This document shows positions 26,019-35,093 of a stretch of DNA of 64,000 bases, in pieces (the stretch's first letter is position 1; every line of letters starts with the position of its first letter). Origin of the DNA: PGYT01 sp963675055 (GTDB lineage Bacteria; Bacteroidota; Ignavibacteria; Ignavibacteriales; Melioribacteraceae). A program made the translations under genes and the position numbers. Under the pieces are notes generated by a model that ran no database searches, was not told where the DNA came from, and was given only the letters and a program-made list of their open reading frames with translations. The stretch covers positions 868,001 to 932,000 of the forward strand of contig CAXXJE010000004.1 in the NCBI GenBank assembly GCA_963675055.2, in the 5' to 3' direction.

Positions 26019-26234
26019 ATGTTCATTTTGATTTTTTTTGTGAAATTATTTCGGGACTTTGGAATCATCGGATTCATAATTTTTTTTAGTGCTTTACTTG
26101 TATATTACCCGCTGAGGACATCGGAGTTTACAAGTCTTCTAACAATCTTAACCAGTACAGTTATTGTTAGTATTCTGGTAATTACGATATCAGGAGTAAA
26201 CTTGAGTTTCAAAGGGAATTACCGGAGATATTGA
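26019..26234 (+). CDS. Possible small two-helix membrane protein
   Basis: A 71-codon open frame with two hydrophobic segments (about 1-28 and 37-58) and a short basic tail (NYRRY). I start at an ATG preceded by GGA; the frame also extends eight codons up to a TTG at 25995. No family recognised and no neighbour clearly linked. Real coding is plausible because two well-formed helices and a charged tail are kept, but the frame is short and AT-rich. Confidence 0.4.
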   Translation: MFILIFFVKLFRDFGIIGFIIFFSALLVYYPLRTSEFTSLLTILTSTVIVSILVITISGVNLSFKGNYRRY

Positions 26235-26384
26235 AACAGGACATAAGTTCCTCGCGATTCCCGTTTTCGCGACTATTGTTAATATATTATATTTGTTGAA
26301 GCAAGAAATGTGTAGCTTCATGAATTCACAGCATAAAACTTTCATTCAATTTCTTTCCAGGATTAAAAAGGATACTAACTACTT

Positions 26385-26753
26385 ATGCAGTTAAATTATA
26401 TCTATAAAAATGGACTACGAATAGCAGAACTTGTTTCAGATGATGTAGAAATAAATGAAGTGCAGGACGCGCTGGACTTACTGGGAAACGCAGATTATAA
26501 TGACGCTAAGCATATTTTAGCCCATGAACATAATTTCTGCCCGGAATTCTTCGACCTGAAGACAAAACTTGCCGGAGAAATACTTCAGAAATTTGCTAAT
26601 TATCATATGAAACTGGCAATCGTTGGTGAGTTCAATAAGTACGAAAGTAAAAGTCTTCAGGCGTTTATTATAGAGTGCAACAGGGGCAGCCATATTTTCT
26701 TTTCTGCTTCCCGTGAGGAGGCTCTTGAAAAGTTTACTAAATATCAAATATGA
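26385..26753 (+). CDS. DUF4180-family protein
   Basis: A 122-aa cytoplasmic protein. It matches my knowledge of DUF4180: a central LGNADYNDAKHILAHEHNF, then PEFFDLKTKLAGEILQKF, LAIVGEF, SKSLQAFIIECNRG and the end motif REEALEKF. The family is widespread in Firmicutes and Bacteroidota and resembles STAS-like folds; no biochemical role is known. Monocistronic, converging with the lysozyme-like gene. Confidence 0.75.
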   Translation: MQLNYIYKNGLRIAELVSDDVEINEVQDALDLLGNADYNDAKHILAHEHNFCPEFFDLKTKLAGEILQKFANYHMKLAIVGEFNKYESKSLQAFIIECNRGSHIFFSASREEALEKFTKYQI

Positions 26754-26786
26754 TCCAGCAGCATAAATGATTATGGGGCAGTAGAT

Positions 26787-26825
26787 TTTATATTGCAAGC
26801 CTCTTTATAATCAAAGCAATATAAA
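26787..26825. terminator. Possible bidirectional terminator between convergent genes
   Basis: TTTATATTGC and GCAATATAAA form perfect 10-bp arms around a 19-base loop between two converging genes. The stem is AT-rich and no separate T-run is present. Confidence 0.35.
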
Positions 26826-26842
26826 TATGAGTGCAAATTCTG

Positions 26843-27466
26843 TTAGATCTCAGTTGATAATATTGCTATTGCCTCTTTTACTCTTTTTCCAAAATAATTT
26901 GCTTTGGGGGATTTATTAGGTTTTCTTAATTCACCATTGCTAGCATATAATCCTGTGGAATAGAGCGTACCCACAATTTCAGGTTTATTACTAATATTGA
27001 ATCCCTCTTTTTTCCAGAACTCTGTGAACATTTTTATATAAGCAGCAGCGTAAATTATATTCGTAGAATCATTTTTCAATTTTTGAATAATTTCATCAAC
27101 GGATTTACTTAATGTAACAATGTTTATATATGAATCATCCAAAAAATATTCCCTCTGAGGATCATTTAGGTTCTTTTCAATAAAATACGCCGTTTTAACT
27201 TTAACTTGACAAAAGCCTATTGAACTATTATGCCCAAAACGAGCCAACTGAATATCAAATAGACTATCACGCCAATCCACATTTAAAGTCCTTTCAACGA
27301 AAATTATTGCAGATAAAACATGATAGTCTATGTGAAATTGCGCAGATGCACTTTTAATAAGCGGCAAATTCTTTTTAATTAATTTCAAGCTAACATCTTT
27401 TCCCTCCCCAAAAGAGGAATGCAATGAAATTATAATGAATAGAAACAGACTTAAATACTTCTGCAT
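26843..27466 (-). CDS. Secreted lysozyme-like / lytic transglycosylase-like protein
   Basis: A 207-aa exported protein with signal peptide MQKYLSLFLFIIISLHSSFG. The order E58 in IIFVERTLN, then SIGFCQVK, then AYIKMFTEFW and GTLYSTGLY follows the catalytic Glu / GxxQ / AYxxG order of the SLT lysozyme fold, so murein cleavage is likely. I cannot assign a subfamily. It lies 12 bp after a T9SS protein gene and shares its AT-rich composition. No phage genes flank it. Confidence 0.6.
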   Translation of the reverse strand: MQKYLSLFLFIIISLHSSFGEGKDVSLKLIKKNLPLIKSASAQFHIDYHVLSAIIFVERTLNVDWRDSLFDIQLARFGHNSSIGFCQVKVKTAYFIEKNLNDPQREYFLDDSYINIVTLSKSVDEIIQKLKNDSTNIIYAAAYIKMFTEFWKKEGFNISNKPEIVGTLYSTGLYASNGELRKPNKSPKANYFGKRVKEAIAILSTEI

Positions 27467-27478
27467 TTAACTAAGCTA

Positions 27479-29434
27479 TTATTTTACAAATAACATTTTT
27501 TTAGAATATATCTTGTCTCCTACCCTCAGACTATAAATATAAGTTCCGCTACTAACAGAGTTATTTGTGTTATCTGTACCATCCCAGAAAACTTGATGAT
27601 AACCATTATCGATTGACTCGTTAAGTAGTTGCTTAACTTCCTGTCCTAGTAAATTATAAATTTTCAAATTCACAATAGAATGTTGTTCTAAATTAAATGA
27701 TATTGTTGTCGTTGGATTAAACGGATTTGGATAATTATTTAGTTTAATGTTTTTTGAATCTATTTTTCCATTTTTTATTTCGAGCATATTATTGTTTTTG
27801 CTCTTACGAATTTTCCCTCCAGAGTTAAAATTATATGGTAGATTACTATTTTCTACTGCAAGTGAGTATTCATTAAGTAATAAGTTGGATATCGATTCAG
27901 CGAGAGTCTCATCTTGAGTTTCATACTTTGCGTATAGATACCTTCTGTATTGCTTTAATTCGGATGCTTCCCTTGAGGCAGTATAACCAGGTAACTCGAC
28001 ACTTTCAAAATTATTAAGTTCATATAGTAACAAATCAGCACATGTTTTAATTTCCTCACTTGTTGCTGTATTAATTATGTGTTTATAAAATTCTATCAAT
28101 CGATGTAAATCTCCAACTTCCGAATTCATATTCATATCATACGCGGTTTTTATTAAATTTAATAAATGCAGAGAAGCTCCAACATTCCGCTGATATTTTG
28201 GTATCCATTCATCAGCAAGATCAATTAGATTATCTTTAGAGGAAGCAATATAGGTAGACTTGATGGTACCAATCTGTTCTTTAATATTCAAATAATTTTG
28301 ATCGAGATCTAAATTATCAGACTGATCATTATTCACTAATTCATTAAACTCAGTTGTTTCAGGATTGTCTACCGGATTCGGTAATTCACATCCACCACCA
28401 CCACACGGTAAGACATATACCTGGGTGTAGGCTTCCTGATAACCTCCATTAGAATTAATATAGACTAAATCGCTCCATAATCCCCCATTACAATGGGGAA
28501 TGTACCCTGTAATAGTTACATCCTGCTCTTGACCGGCAGAAACAGAGAAACTAGTCGCTGGACCATTATTTGGGTCAATCGAGCCTGTAAGTGTCCCAAC
28601 CCCGATATTCTCAACAGTAAATGTTGCATTGTAGTATGTATAACCTTCCCTATAACCTCCCCAGGCAGTAGTTGGTGTGACTTGCAGTCGGGGAGCTTCT
28701 TCATAATAATAATACATTATGTAAGAATGTATATCATTATTAAAGCTGTCAAAATAACAGCTAAGTCCTCCGGATGTAAATTCATTCCCATCATAATTTA
28801 CATCAACTATTGGATAGTTTTCAACATAGCAATCAACTACTAAACCCGGATCAGTAACGTAATTTATTGCATCATAATCATTATCAAACATATGAAGCTT
28901 AATCGGTCTGATCCTGTATGGTGCTGTTACATATACGGTACCGAATTTATGAGAAGACCATATTTGACTTGATAATCCCTCCGGCTCAATATATAGTCCA
29001 GTATGTGTTGAAAAAGGATTAGCAACATGACTTTCAGACTGACCACTAAAGTAGGAATTTTCATAAAATGCGCCGATATTTACATACAAGAAATTCCTTG
29101 TTTCGTCAGGCTTTATACTCTGAAATTTTTCATATTCTTTCAATTTAACCTCATCTCCAGACTCATTAAAGTATCTCTTTTCAGACACTTTTTTCTCCTC
29201 AAATGTAATAACTTCGATAATATCACCTTGTATTTCCCGAACACAGAATGAAACATCATAAGAATTAATTGATTTCTGCAGTTTCTTACCAATATACCTT
29301 TGAACATTAATTGGGATATCTTCAGGCGAAACCAATTTACTGGAATTTTGAAACTTCGAAACACTTTCTGTCTGAGAATAAGTACTGATTACTGTAAAAA
29401 TTAATGTTAAAATGATCAATAAAGACTTGTTCAT
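27479..29434 (-). CDS. T9SS-secreted protein of unknown function
   Basis: A 651-aa exported protein. I start at 29434, where a signal peptide begins (MNKSLLIILTLIFTVISTYSQ). An open frame runs further upstream but through non-coding sequence. The middle holds an Ig-like stretch with a CNGG and CGGGGCELP segment; the rest is helical and low in recognisable motifs. The C-terminus is a FlgD-like/T9SS type A domain (NNYPNPFNPTTTISFNL ... KKMLFVK). Immediately upstream of the ATG is a run of eight G (29442-29449) where a Shine-Dalgarno site should be. It is co-transcribed with the lysozyme-like gene. Confidence 0.75.
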   Translation of the reverse strand: MNKSLLIILTLIFTVISTYSQTESVSKFQNSSKLVSPEDIPINVQRYIGKKLQKSINSYDVSFCVREIQGDIIEVITFEEKKVSEKRYFNESGDEVKLKEYEKFQSIKPDETRNFLYVNIGAFYENSYFSGQSESHVANPFSTHTGLYIEPEGLSSQIWSSHKFGTVYVTAPYRIRPIKLHMFDNDYDAINYVTDPGLVVDCYVENYPIVDVNYDGNEFTSGGLSCYFDSFNNDIHSYIMYYYYEEAPRLQVTPTTAWGGYREGYTYYNATFTVENIGVGTLTGSIDPNNGPATSFSVSAGQEQDVTITGYIPHCNGGLWSDLVYINSNGGYQEAYTQVYVLPCGGGGCELPNPVDNPETTEFNELVNNDQSDNLDLDQNYLNIKEQIGTIKSTYIASSKDNLIDLADEWIPKYQRNVGASLHLLNLIKTAYDMNMNSEVGDLHRLIEFYKHIINTATSEEIKTCADLLLYELNNFESVELPGYTASREASELKQYRRYLYAKYETQDETLAESISNLLLNEYSLAVENSNLPYNFNSGGKIRKSKNNNMLEIKNGKIDSKNIKLNNYPNPFNPTTTISFNLEQHSIVNLKIYNLLGQEVKQLLNESIDNGYHQVFWDGTDNTNNSVSSGTYIYSLRVGDKIYSKKMLFVK

Positions 29435-29565
29435 GATATTGCCCCCCCCACAATAGTTATAAAATGCTTGTTTCTTAAATAAATTAATTAAATGTTTTAT
29501 TAATATCAAGCTTATTGATTTATAATTATAAATCTTGAGGCATGCATATTTTGAATTATTTAAAA

Positions 29566-30270
29566 CTAGATATGATCTAACAGCATAAACGAGTTGGAGT
29601 CAGCTGATTTTGTATTCGAAGTATCTTTCTGATCAAACCGACACATTTTCAACAGTGGGCACGCACCGCAGCCGGGATTTTTAGGTTTACATACTTCCCT
29701 GCCGAGTCTGATAAGGTTTGTATGGAAACTATGCGCAATTTCAGGCGGGAAATCATCGTTTAACAGAAAAAATGTTTTATCAGGAGTTGAAGCTTTTACA
29801 ATTCCAATTCTGTTAACAGTACGATGAACATGCGTATCCACGGGACAAACATTGCGTCCCATCGAAAACAACAAAACGCAGCTTGCTGTTTTCACACCGA
29901 CTCCATTAAATGCAGTCAGCTCTTCGAGTATCTGATCATTATTATTTCCTTCAAGTATGCGAAGTGAAAACGTACCATACTTTTTATAAATACCTGTGAG
30001 TATCTCTTTGATAGCAATTGATTTCTGTAATCCGAGTCCGGCAACTCGTATTTCCTTTTCGATTGATGTTCTTTTTGCTTTGTTTGCTTCTTCCCAGGTT
30101 GGGAATTTCTTTCTTAAGTTTTTATAGGCTTTATAGGAATTCCGGTCATTTGTGTTCTGCGAAAGGACTGTCCCGATTAGCATATCCAGCGGATCAGGCA
30201 ATACTTTATTTTTAGGGGGTATACCGAATTTACTTTTTAACAGTTCATCTGTTTTCTGAACTTTTTTCAT
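29566..30270 (-). CDS. nth: Endonuclease III (DNA glycosylase/AP lyase)
   Basis: Base-excision repair enzyme (234 aa). The helix-hairpin-helix lies in LTAFNGVGVKTASCV, with the catalytic Asp in CPVDTHVHR. The 4Fe-4S loop is C-X6-C-X2-C-X5-C in CKPKNPGCGACPLLKMC. The usual catalytic Lys position within the hairpin reads GVGVKTA, consistent with a bifunctional enzyme. I start at the ATG at 30270; the longer frame to 30351 runs back through the terminator of the upstream operon and is rejected. Confidence 0.92.
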   Translation of the reverse strand: MKKVQKTDELLKSKFGIPPKNKVLPDPLDMLIGTVLSQNTNDRNSYKAYKNLRKKFPTWEEANKAKRTSIEKEIRVAGLGLQKSIAIKEILTGIYKKYGTFSLRILEGNNNDQILEELTAFNGVGVKTASCVLLFSMGRNVCPVDTHVHRTVNRIGIVKASTPDKTFFLLNDDFPPEIAHSFHTNLIRLGREVCKPKNPGCGACPLLKMCRFDQKDTSNTKSADSNSFMLLDHI

Positions 30271-30302
30271 CTGTTTCTTATTCAAGTTCCCTGCCTTTTC
30301 AT

Positions 30303-30332
30303 GAAAAAAAAAGAGGAGCAAAAAGCTCCTCT
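30303..30332 (-). terminator. Terminator of the TonB receptor-T9SS-PorV operon
   Basis: AGAGGAGC / GCTCCTCT, 5-base loop, followed on the minus strand by a run of about nine T residues. It lies just after the PorV-family stop codon. Confidence 0.9.
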
Positions 30333-30354
30333 CAAATTTAACTAAAAACAAATG

Positions 30355-31389
30355 TTAGAAACTAAGTCCAACATCGATAAACTGAACATTTTCAAGTCGG
30401 TTATAATCTGCATATCCATAGTTAAAACAGATACTCATATTACCTCCAATCGGATACTTGATGCCACCGCCCAGTGTAAGACCTTCTTCACTGTTCTTTT
30501 TCCAAAGTGATTTGTATCCGGCTCGTACAAAGAGCATATTATCGTATGATGCTTCAATACCGCTATTAAGGTACTCCGAGTTATCATTCGGATGAGTTGC
30601 ATCAACTGCTGCGGTAACTTTGAAAAACCTGCTCTGATAAAGATCCATTGCTAGACCGATCCTAAATGTCAGTGGGAGATCAAATTCATCTGTCATAAGA
30701 ACAGCGGGAACATTATTCGGACCAGTGTCCTGATCGTCATTCGGATCGTAGTTAAATCGAAGATCTCGTCCATCGAGACTCATTTTTGTCCCAAAGTTAG
30801 AAATAGCGGCACCAATCACCAGATCGTTAAACGGTGTTACGTACATTGTACCGATGTCAACAGCAAAACCGCTGGAACTGGTGTTCCAAACTGATTCCCG
30901 TATGAATTTCACCTGCATACCGACAGAGAATCGATCAGTTAGGCTTTTAGAATAACCCATAGTAATTGCTATTGAACCTGCATCCCATGTACGTCCGTCA
31001 CCTTCGGGAGCGGCAATTGTTCTAACCTCATCTTCAGGGACACTTAAAGTAGTGAAACTCGCAGAAACAACTCCGAGTTCACCAAGATTAAGCGCTGCAG
31101 CAGCGAAATCATATGTTATATCTGCAAGCCATTGCGCATGGTTGAAAGCAACCTCGGTTGAACTTTGTATTCCTGCAAGTCCGGCAGGATTCCAGTAGAT
31201 TGAATAAATATCACCGCCTAAAGCAGTTTGAGCATTACCCATACCAATGGCCCTGGCTCCGGCACCGACTTTAAGAAACTGAGCCGCGGTTGTACCAACC
31301 TTTGTTGTACTTCTAAACAGTTGGGCCCGGGTAAAACCGCTCATCAGAAGTACCAATACCAGTATTAAAGGTATTTTAATTCTATTCAT
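30355..31389 (-). CDS. PorV/PorQ-family outer-membrane protein
   Basis: A 344-aa predicted beta-barrel with signal peptide (MNRIKIPLILVLVLLMSGFTRAQ). The N-terminal signature AAQFLKVGAGARAIGMGNAQ and YWNPAGLAG mark the PorV/PorQ family, members of which shuttle T9SS cargo from the translocon to the cell-surface sortase. I start at 31389, with GGAG seven bases upstream. As the last gene after a TonB receptor and a large T9SS-type protein, it may serve that cargo specifically rather than be the general PorV; inference. Confidence 0.85.
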   Translation of the reverse strand: MNRIKIPLILVLVLLMSGFTRAQLFRSTTKVGTTAAQFLKVGAGARAIGMGNAQTALGGDIYSIYWNPAGLAGIQSSTEVAFNHAQWLADITYDFAAAALNLGELGVVSASFTTLSVPEDEVRTIAAPEGDGRTWDAGSIAITMGYSKSLTDRFSVGMQVKFIRESVWNTSSSGFAVDIGTMYVTPFNDLVIGAAISNFGTKMSLDGRDLRFNYDPNDDQDTGPNNVPAVLMTDEFDLPLTFRIGLAMDLYQSRFFKVTAAVDATHPNDNSEYLNSGIEASYDNMLFVRAGYKSLWKKNSEEGLTLGGGIKYPIGGNMSICFNYGYADYNRLENVQFIDVGLSF

Positions 31390-31425
31390 TATTAAACTCC
31401 TTTTTCTAATTTTTCCCAAGACCAA

Positions 31426-34400
31426 CTACTTAATTAATGCTATTCTTCCGATCTTCTCGCCTACATTAGGTACATCTACATGATATATATAAACGCCATA
31501 AGCGAGACGCTGTCCTTCAAATGATAACACATCCCAATAGGCGGTGCTGCTATTATCATCCTTTTCTATTTTTTGGACAAGTTCTCCAGTCAATGTATAT
31601 ATTCTAATTGTACATTGCGGCGGAAGATTTCTAAACTGAATTTCTCTGTCACCTCTCTTCTCAGCAGTTCTTCCAGGCTGTTCAGTCAGGGAGTATGCCA
31701 CATAAGGATTGGGAACAACATAAATATTGTTCAATTCCTTCTTAGCCTCTGCTGCCTCATATTCCGAAGCGACAGTTTGGAATTGATAAACATCGCCGGT
31801 CTGGAAAGGCTTGGATGTTCGAACGGTATAAATATCCCCTTCACCAGGGTAAACATGTTCGAATGAAACATAACTGGTATCATATAATGATGTTGTATCA
31901 TCAATAACTGTTTCAGCAATTACCATTGAATCAGGTTTTGGAGTAAATTTCGCATAGTAGGATACTTCAGTTCCGCTTAGTTCCTGAGGACGAAGAATAA
32001 GTGCCTCGCCCCAGTCCCAGCGCTGATTTTTAACTGCATCGTTCAATATATAGTTTGCTTTTAAGGGATTACCATCATTGTCAAATTCTGATATATTATA
32101 TATCTCGAAAGGAGTAACAGCATCATACAATCCGCCGTTAAATGCATCTGTTGTATCGCCGATATTTGCCCATGAACCATCTGCAAGAGTATCGAGATCA
32201 TGCCATCGGATTTCATAATCTGCTCTGTAGTAATCGATCGGATTTCCGATGAAATCGCTTGTAGCCGTAGCTTTATCTCTCAAATCAACATTAATATTCC
32301 TATCCTCAACATCGGTATTCCATCCGGAAGATTCGGTATCGAGGTCAAGAGCTTCGTTGGAAACATAGACTCTGACACCGTCAAACGCATCGTTACCATC
32401 AGATCCATCAAGAATATCGCTCTGGTAAACAGGATAATAGCGATATTTCACAGTGAAAGTTTCACTTGCAGGAAGCGACGCTTCGGATGATCCGCTTATT
32501 TTTCCGAGATTTGCTTTAAGAATATACTTGGAAGCGTCAATCTTAGTTCCTGATGCATCGAATAATTCAAAGCTGCTTTCAACAATATTCAACTGGCTCA
32601 AATCAACGAAGACTGTTCCTTTTGAAATAAAATCTTCTTCTACGCCTGTGGAATCGAGAATACTGTAAAGTTCATCATCCTCAAATTGAACAACGTATAA
32701 TTTGTTGTCAACCTCCTTCTCTTCAAGTATTTTCATAACAACATCACCGGTTGAATTTCCTACAATCTGATCAGCAGTTCCATCAATACCGACAGAAGCA
32801 TCAACCAGTCCGGGTGCCCTGTTCATCGGTATAGCCATTGCAGTATTAACATCAAATGTCATCTCGCCGGTAATAGCATCAGTTTGAATAACTGTTTGAG
32901 TCTCGGACGGAGACAATCCGAATTCGATCGATCCGCCGTCATACGCAGCCAAAGCATAATAGTAAGTAACACCGTTTTTAACTGTAGAATCCACATACTC
33001 GTGAACCAGTCCTGTATTGGAACCCAAATTATATTTGATACCTCTGCCGAGGAATTCAACCGGGTGGAAACCGCTTAAGCTGTCATCAAGATCATACTGT
33101 GCAATTCCTCTACCAATAAACGGATTGCCATATCCGTCCGTAATAGTCTTGACATCTGCAAAGGTAGGATCCTGACTTCTGTAAATTTTATAACCTTGAA
33201 AATCATAAGTACGCAGGAACGGATCAAACGAATCTTCCGAAACCCTGTCCCAGTATAGTGTAACTCTTCCGTCACCCTGAACAGCAGTAAGATTGGGTTT
33301 TGTTGGAGGCTTGGCAAATCTGTAATCCGATTCAAGAATTCTTGTTGAAGATTCAGCATTCAATACAAGCTGATCAAGGTCGTTTCCAAAAAGGATAGCC
33401 ATTGAAAAGCGCTGAGATTCACCCGGATCAAGTGCAAGAGGTCCGGTACCCCAGTTAAATACGTTGTCGCCAGGTTCTTTCAGTAGATCCTGGTCAACAC
33501 TAATAGCCGAATCGGAAGATAGCCATTCCCACATCAAGGGATCGTTTCTTGGTACGTTCGGATCAGAATTAGTATATCCTGCAGCATGAAATGCTGTTAA
33601 ACCCAATTGGTCAGATTCAGAAATATCCCTGAATCCGAAGTTGGGTTCGGAACCAGCCCAGAAAGATCCTGGAAATTTATCTTCTTGTAAAGTACCTTCT
33701 TCATCCGGATCAAATTTTCCGTTGTCGTTAATATCCTCGAACCATCCCTGTGAAGGTTTACCGTCCCCTTCGCCGAAATCAGGTCCCGGATAATTTTCGG
33801 ATTCCGGTCCTATACCGTCTATACCTATATCATCAAATTCTTTACTCCAGTCACCGTCTTCATCTCCCGTCCATCTTGCACGTGGCTCGCCATAAATTTC
33901 GGTGTATTTTTCAAGTCCCTCAACAATATTAGGAGTAATTAATGAACTTGTAATACCATCAATGAAAGTTCCGGCAGAATTTTCGGGAGATTCATCAACA
34001 ATACCGTCATCATCATTATCATCTAAATCAGATGAATTGGAGGGTGATTCGAGGAATTTCCAACCGAAATAACCGGCAGAGCGTCCACCGTCACCAGTCA
34101 TATCCTCATCCCAGGAATAAACCATATTTCTTGCTCTCTGAGGCGCATTGGAAATCTGGAGTGAATTACCGTCAGAATCAAGAAATCCGGAAAGGTCATC
34201 ACTATAATTCGAAGGACCGCCAACGTGAGGATCACCATGCATACCAAAGTATGCTCTGTTGAGCGGTTTGTCACTAGCATTCGTGATCTGATATACGAGG
34301 AACATAATGTCTTCAGCCAACGGATTGTTGAATTGAAGAACTCTCACGTCCATATCAAGACCAAGACCACGTTTTGTAGTATCATCATTAAACGGATAAT

Positions 34401-35067
34401 AATCAAACTCGGCATTTGTATAGTCATCAACTACATAATAAACTTCTTCATCGGGTGCTGTAGCAGCATCTCCAAGGAAAGCCGGCCATAAATATTCAGC
34501 GGTAGCAGCATTGTACCATCTTTCGGGCCATGAATCAGGTTTTCCGTCACCGTCCGAATCACCGATATTTAAGCGTGCAATTTCATTCTGTCCAATGGTA
34601 GTATCAACAAAACCGCCTTTAGGCAGCCAACCCCATTTAACAGTACCATCAGGACTCCAATCACCTTGTCCGGTATTTATAAATGAATCCGAAACAATAT
34701 GCAGTGTATCACCTTCGTCCGAAAGTACTTCACCGGCAGCCAGAGGACCGAATTCAAATCCGTATCCTAAACCCTGCCAGACAAGATCGGCAATATTACC
34801 GAGGTAATTTGGTTTACAAATTGAACCGTAATTAAACAATACTGTTGTAATTTTATTTCCGCTGATTCTAGATTCCTTTATATAAACGGATTCTCCATTT
34901 ATCTTTTTAAGCTTAGGAGGCCACTCGCCGAAAAGTCTTTCCCAATCGGCTTGTGTCAGCTTTTTATAAACATAAAAGCCGTTCTCGTCCTTTTCCTGAG
35001 CAACCAATCCAATGGCGGAAATAAACATCAACGATAACAGAACAAATGATATTAACTTTAGCTTCAT
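31426..35067 (-). CDS. Large T9SS-type secreted protein with TSP3-like loops and FnIII domain
   Basis: A 1213-aa exported protein with signal peptide MKLKLISFVLLSLMFISAIG. Acidic loops such as GDSDGDGKPDSW and DDNDDDGIVDESPEN resemble thrombospondin type 3 calcium sites. A fibronectin III-like domain follows (LTAVQGDGRVTLYWDRVSED). The C-terminal 80 residues form a sorting-like domain (NNIYVVPNPYVAY ... YGVYIYHVD ... RIALIK), divergent from the NYPNPFNP type. An earlier ATG at 35094 overlaps the receptor stop (TAATG) and is a possible coupled start; I prefer 35067, with AAGGGA upstream. Likely a partner of the TonB receptor and PorV protein in the same operon. Confidence 0.82.
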   Translation of the reverse strand: MKLKLISFVLLSLMFISAIGLVAQEKDENGFYVYKKLTQADWERLFGEWPPKLKKINGESVYIKESRISGNKITTVLFNYGSICKPNYLGNIADLVWQGLGYGFEFGPLAAGEVLSDEGDTLHIVSDSFINTGQGDWSPDGTVKWGWLPKGGFVDTTIGQNEIARLNIGDSDGDGKPDSWPERWYNAATAEYLWPAFLGDAATAPDEEVYYVVDDYTNAEFDYYPFNDDTTKRGLGLDMDVRVLQFNNPLAEDIMFLVYQITNASDKPLNRAYFGMHGDPHVGGPSNYSDDLSGFLDSDGNSLQISNAPQRARNMVYSWDEDMTGDGGRSAGYFGWKFLESPSNSSDLDDNDDDGIVDESPENSAGTFIDGITSSLITPNIVEGLEKYTEIYGEPRARWTGDEDGDWSKEFDDIGIDGIGPESENYPGPDFGEGDGKPSQGWFEDINDNGKFDPDEEGTLQEDKFPGSFWAGSEPNFGFRDISESDQLGLTAFHAAGYTNSDPNVPRNDPLMWEWLSSDSAISVDQDLLKEPGDNVFNWGTGPLALDPGESQRFSMAILFGNDLDQLVLNAESSTRILESDYRFAKPPTKPNLTAVQGDGRVTLYWDRVSEDSFDPFLRTYDFQGYKIYRSQDPTFADVKTITDGYGNPFIGRGIAQYDLDDSLSGFHPVEFLGRGIKYNLGSNTGLVHEYVDSTVKNGVTYYYALAAYDGGSIEFGLSPSETQTVIQTDAITGEMTFDVNTAMAIPMNRAPGLVDASVGIDGTADQIVGNSTGDVVMKILEEKEVDNKLYVVQFEDDELYSILDSTGVEEDFISKGTVFVDLSQLNIVESSFELFDASGTKIDASKYILKANLGKISGSSEASLPASETFTVKYRYYPVYQSDILDGSDGNDAFDGVRVYVSNEALDLDTESSGWNTDVEDRNINVDLRDKATATSDFIGNPIDYYRADYEIRWHDLDTLADGSWANIGDTTDAFNGGLYDAVTPFEIYNISEFDNDGNPLKANYILNDAVKNQRWDWGEALILRPQELSGTEVSYYAKFTPKPDSMVIAETVIDDTTSLYDTSYVSFEHVYPGEGDIYTVRTSKPFQTGDVYQFQTVASEYEAAEAKKELNNIYVVPNPYVAYSLTEQPGRTAEKRGDREIQFRNLPPQCTIRIYTLTGELVQKIEKDDNSSTAYWDVLSFEGQRLAYGVYIYHVDVPNVGEKIGRIALIK

Positions 35068-35093
35068 TATTTTATTTCCCTTAATAATTTTCA

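Noticed and set aside
26843..27466. Phage endolysin
   Set aside because: It has a signal peptide and follows a T9SS gene; no holin, capsid or integrase genes are near.
30271..30351. Extended N-terminus of endonuclease III
   Set aside because: The extra codons run through a strong terminator of the upstream operon and encode a stretch (LLLFFFHEK) not typical of the family.
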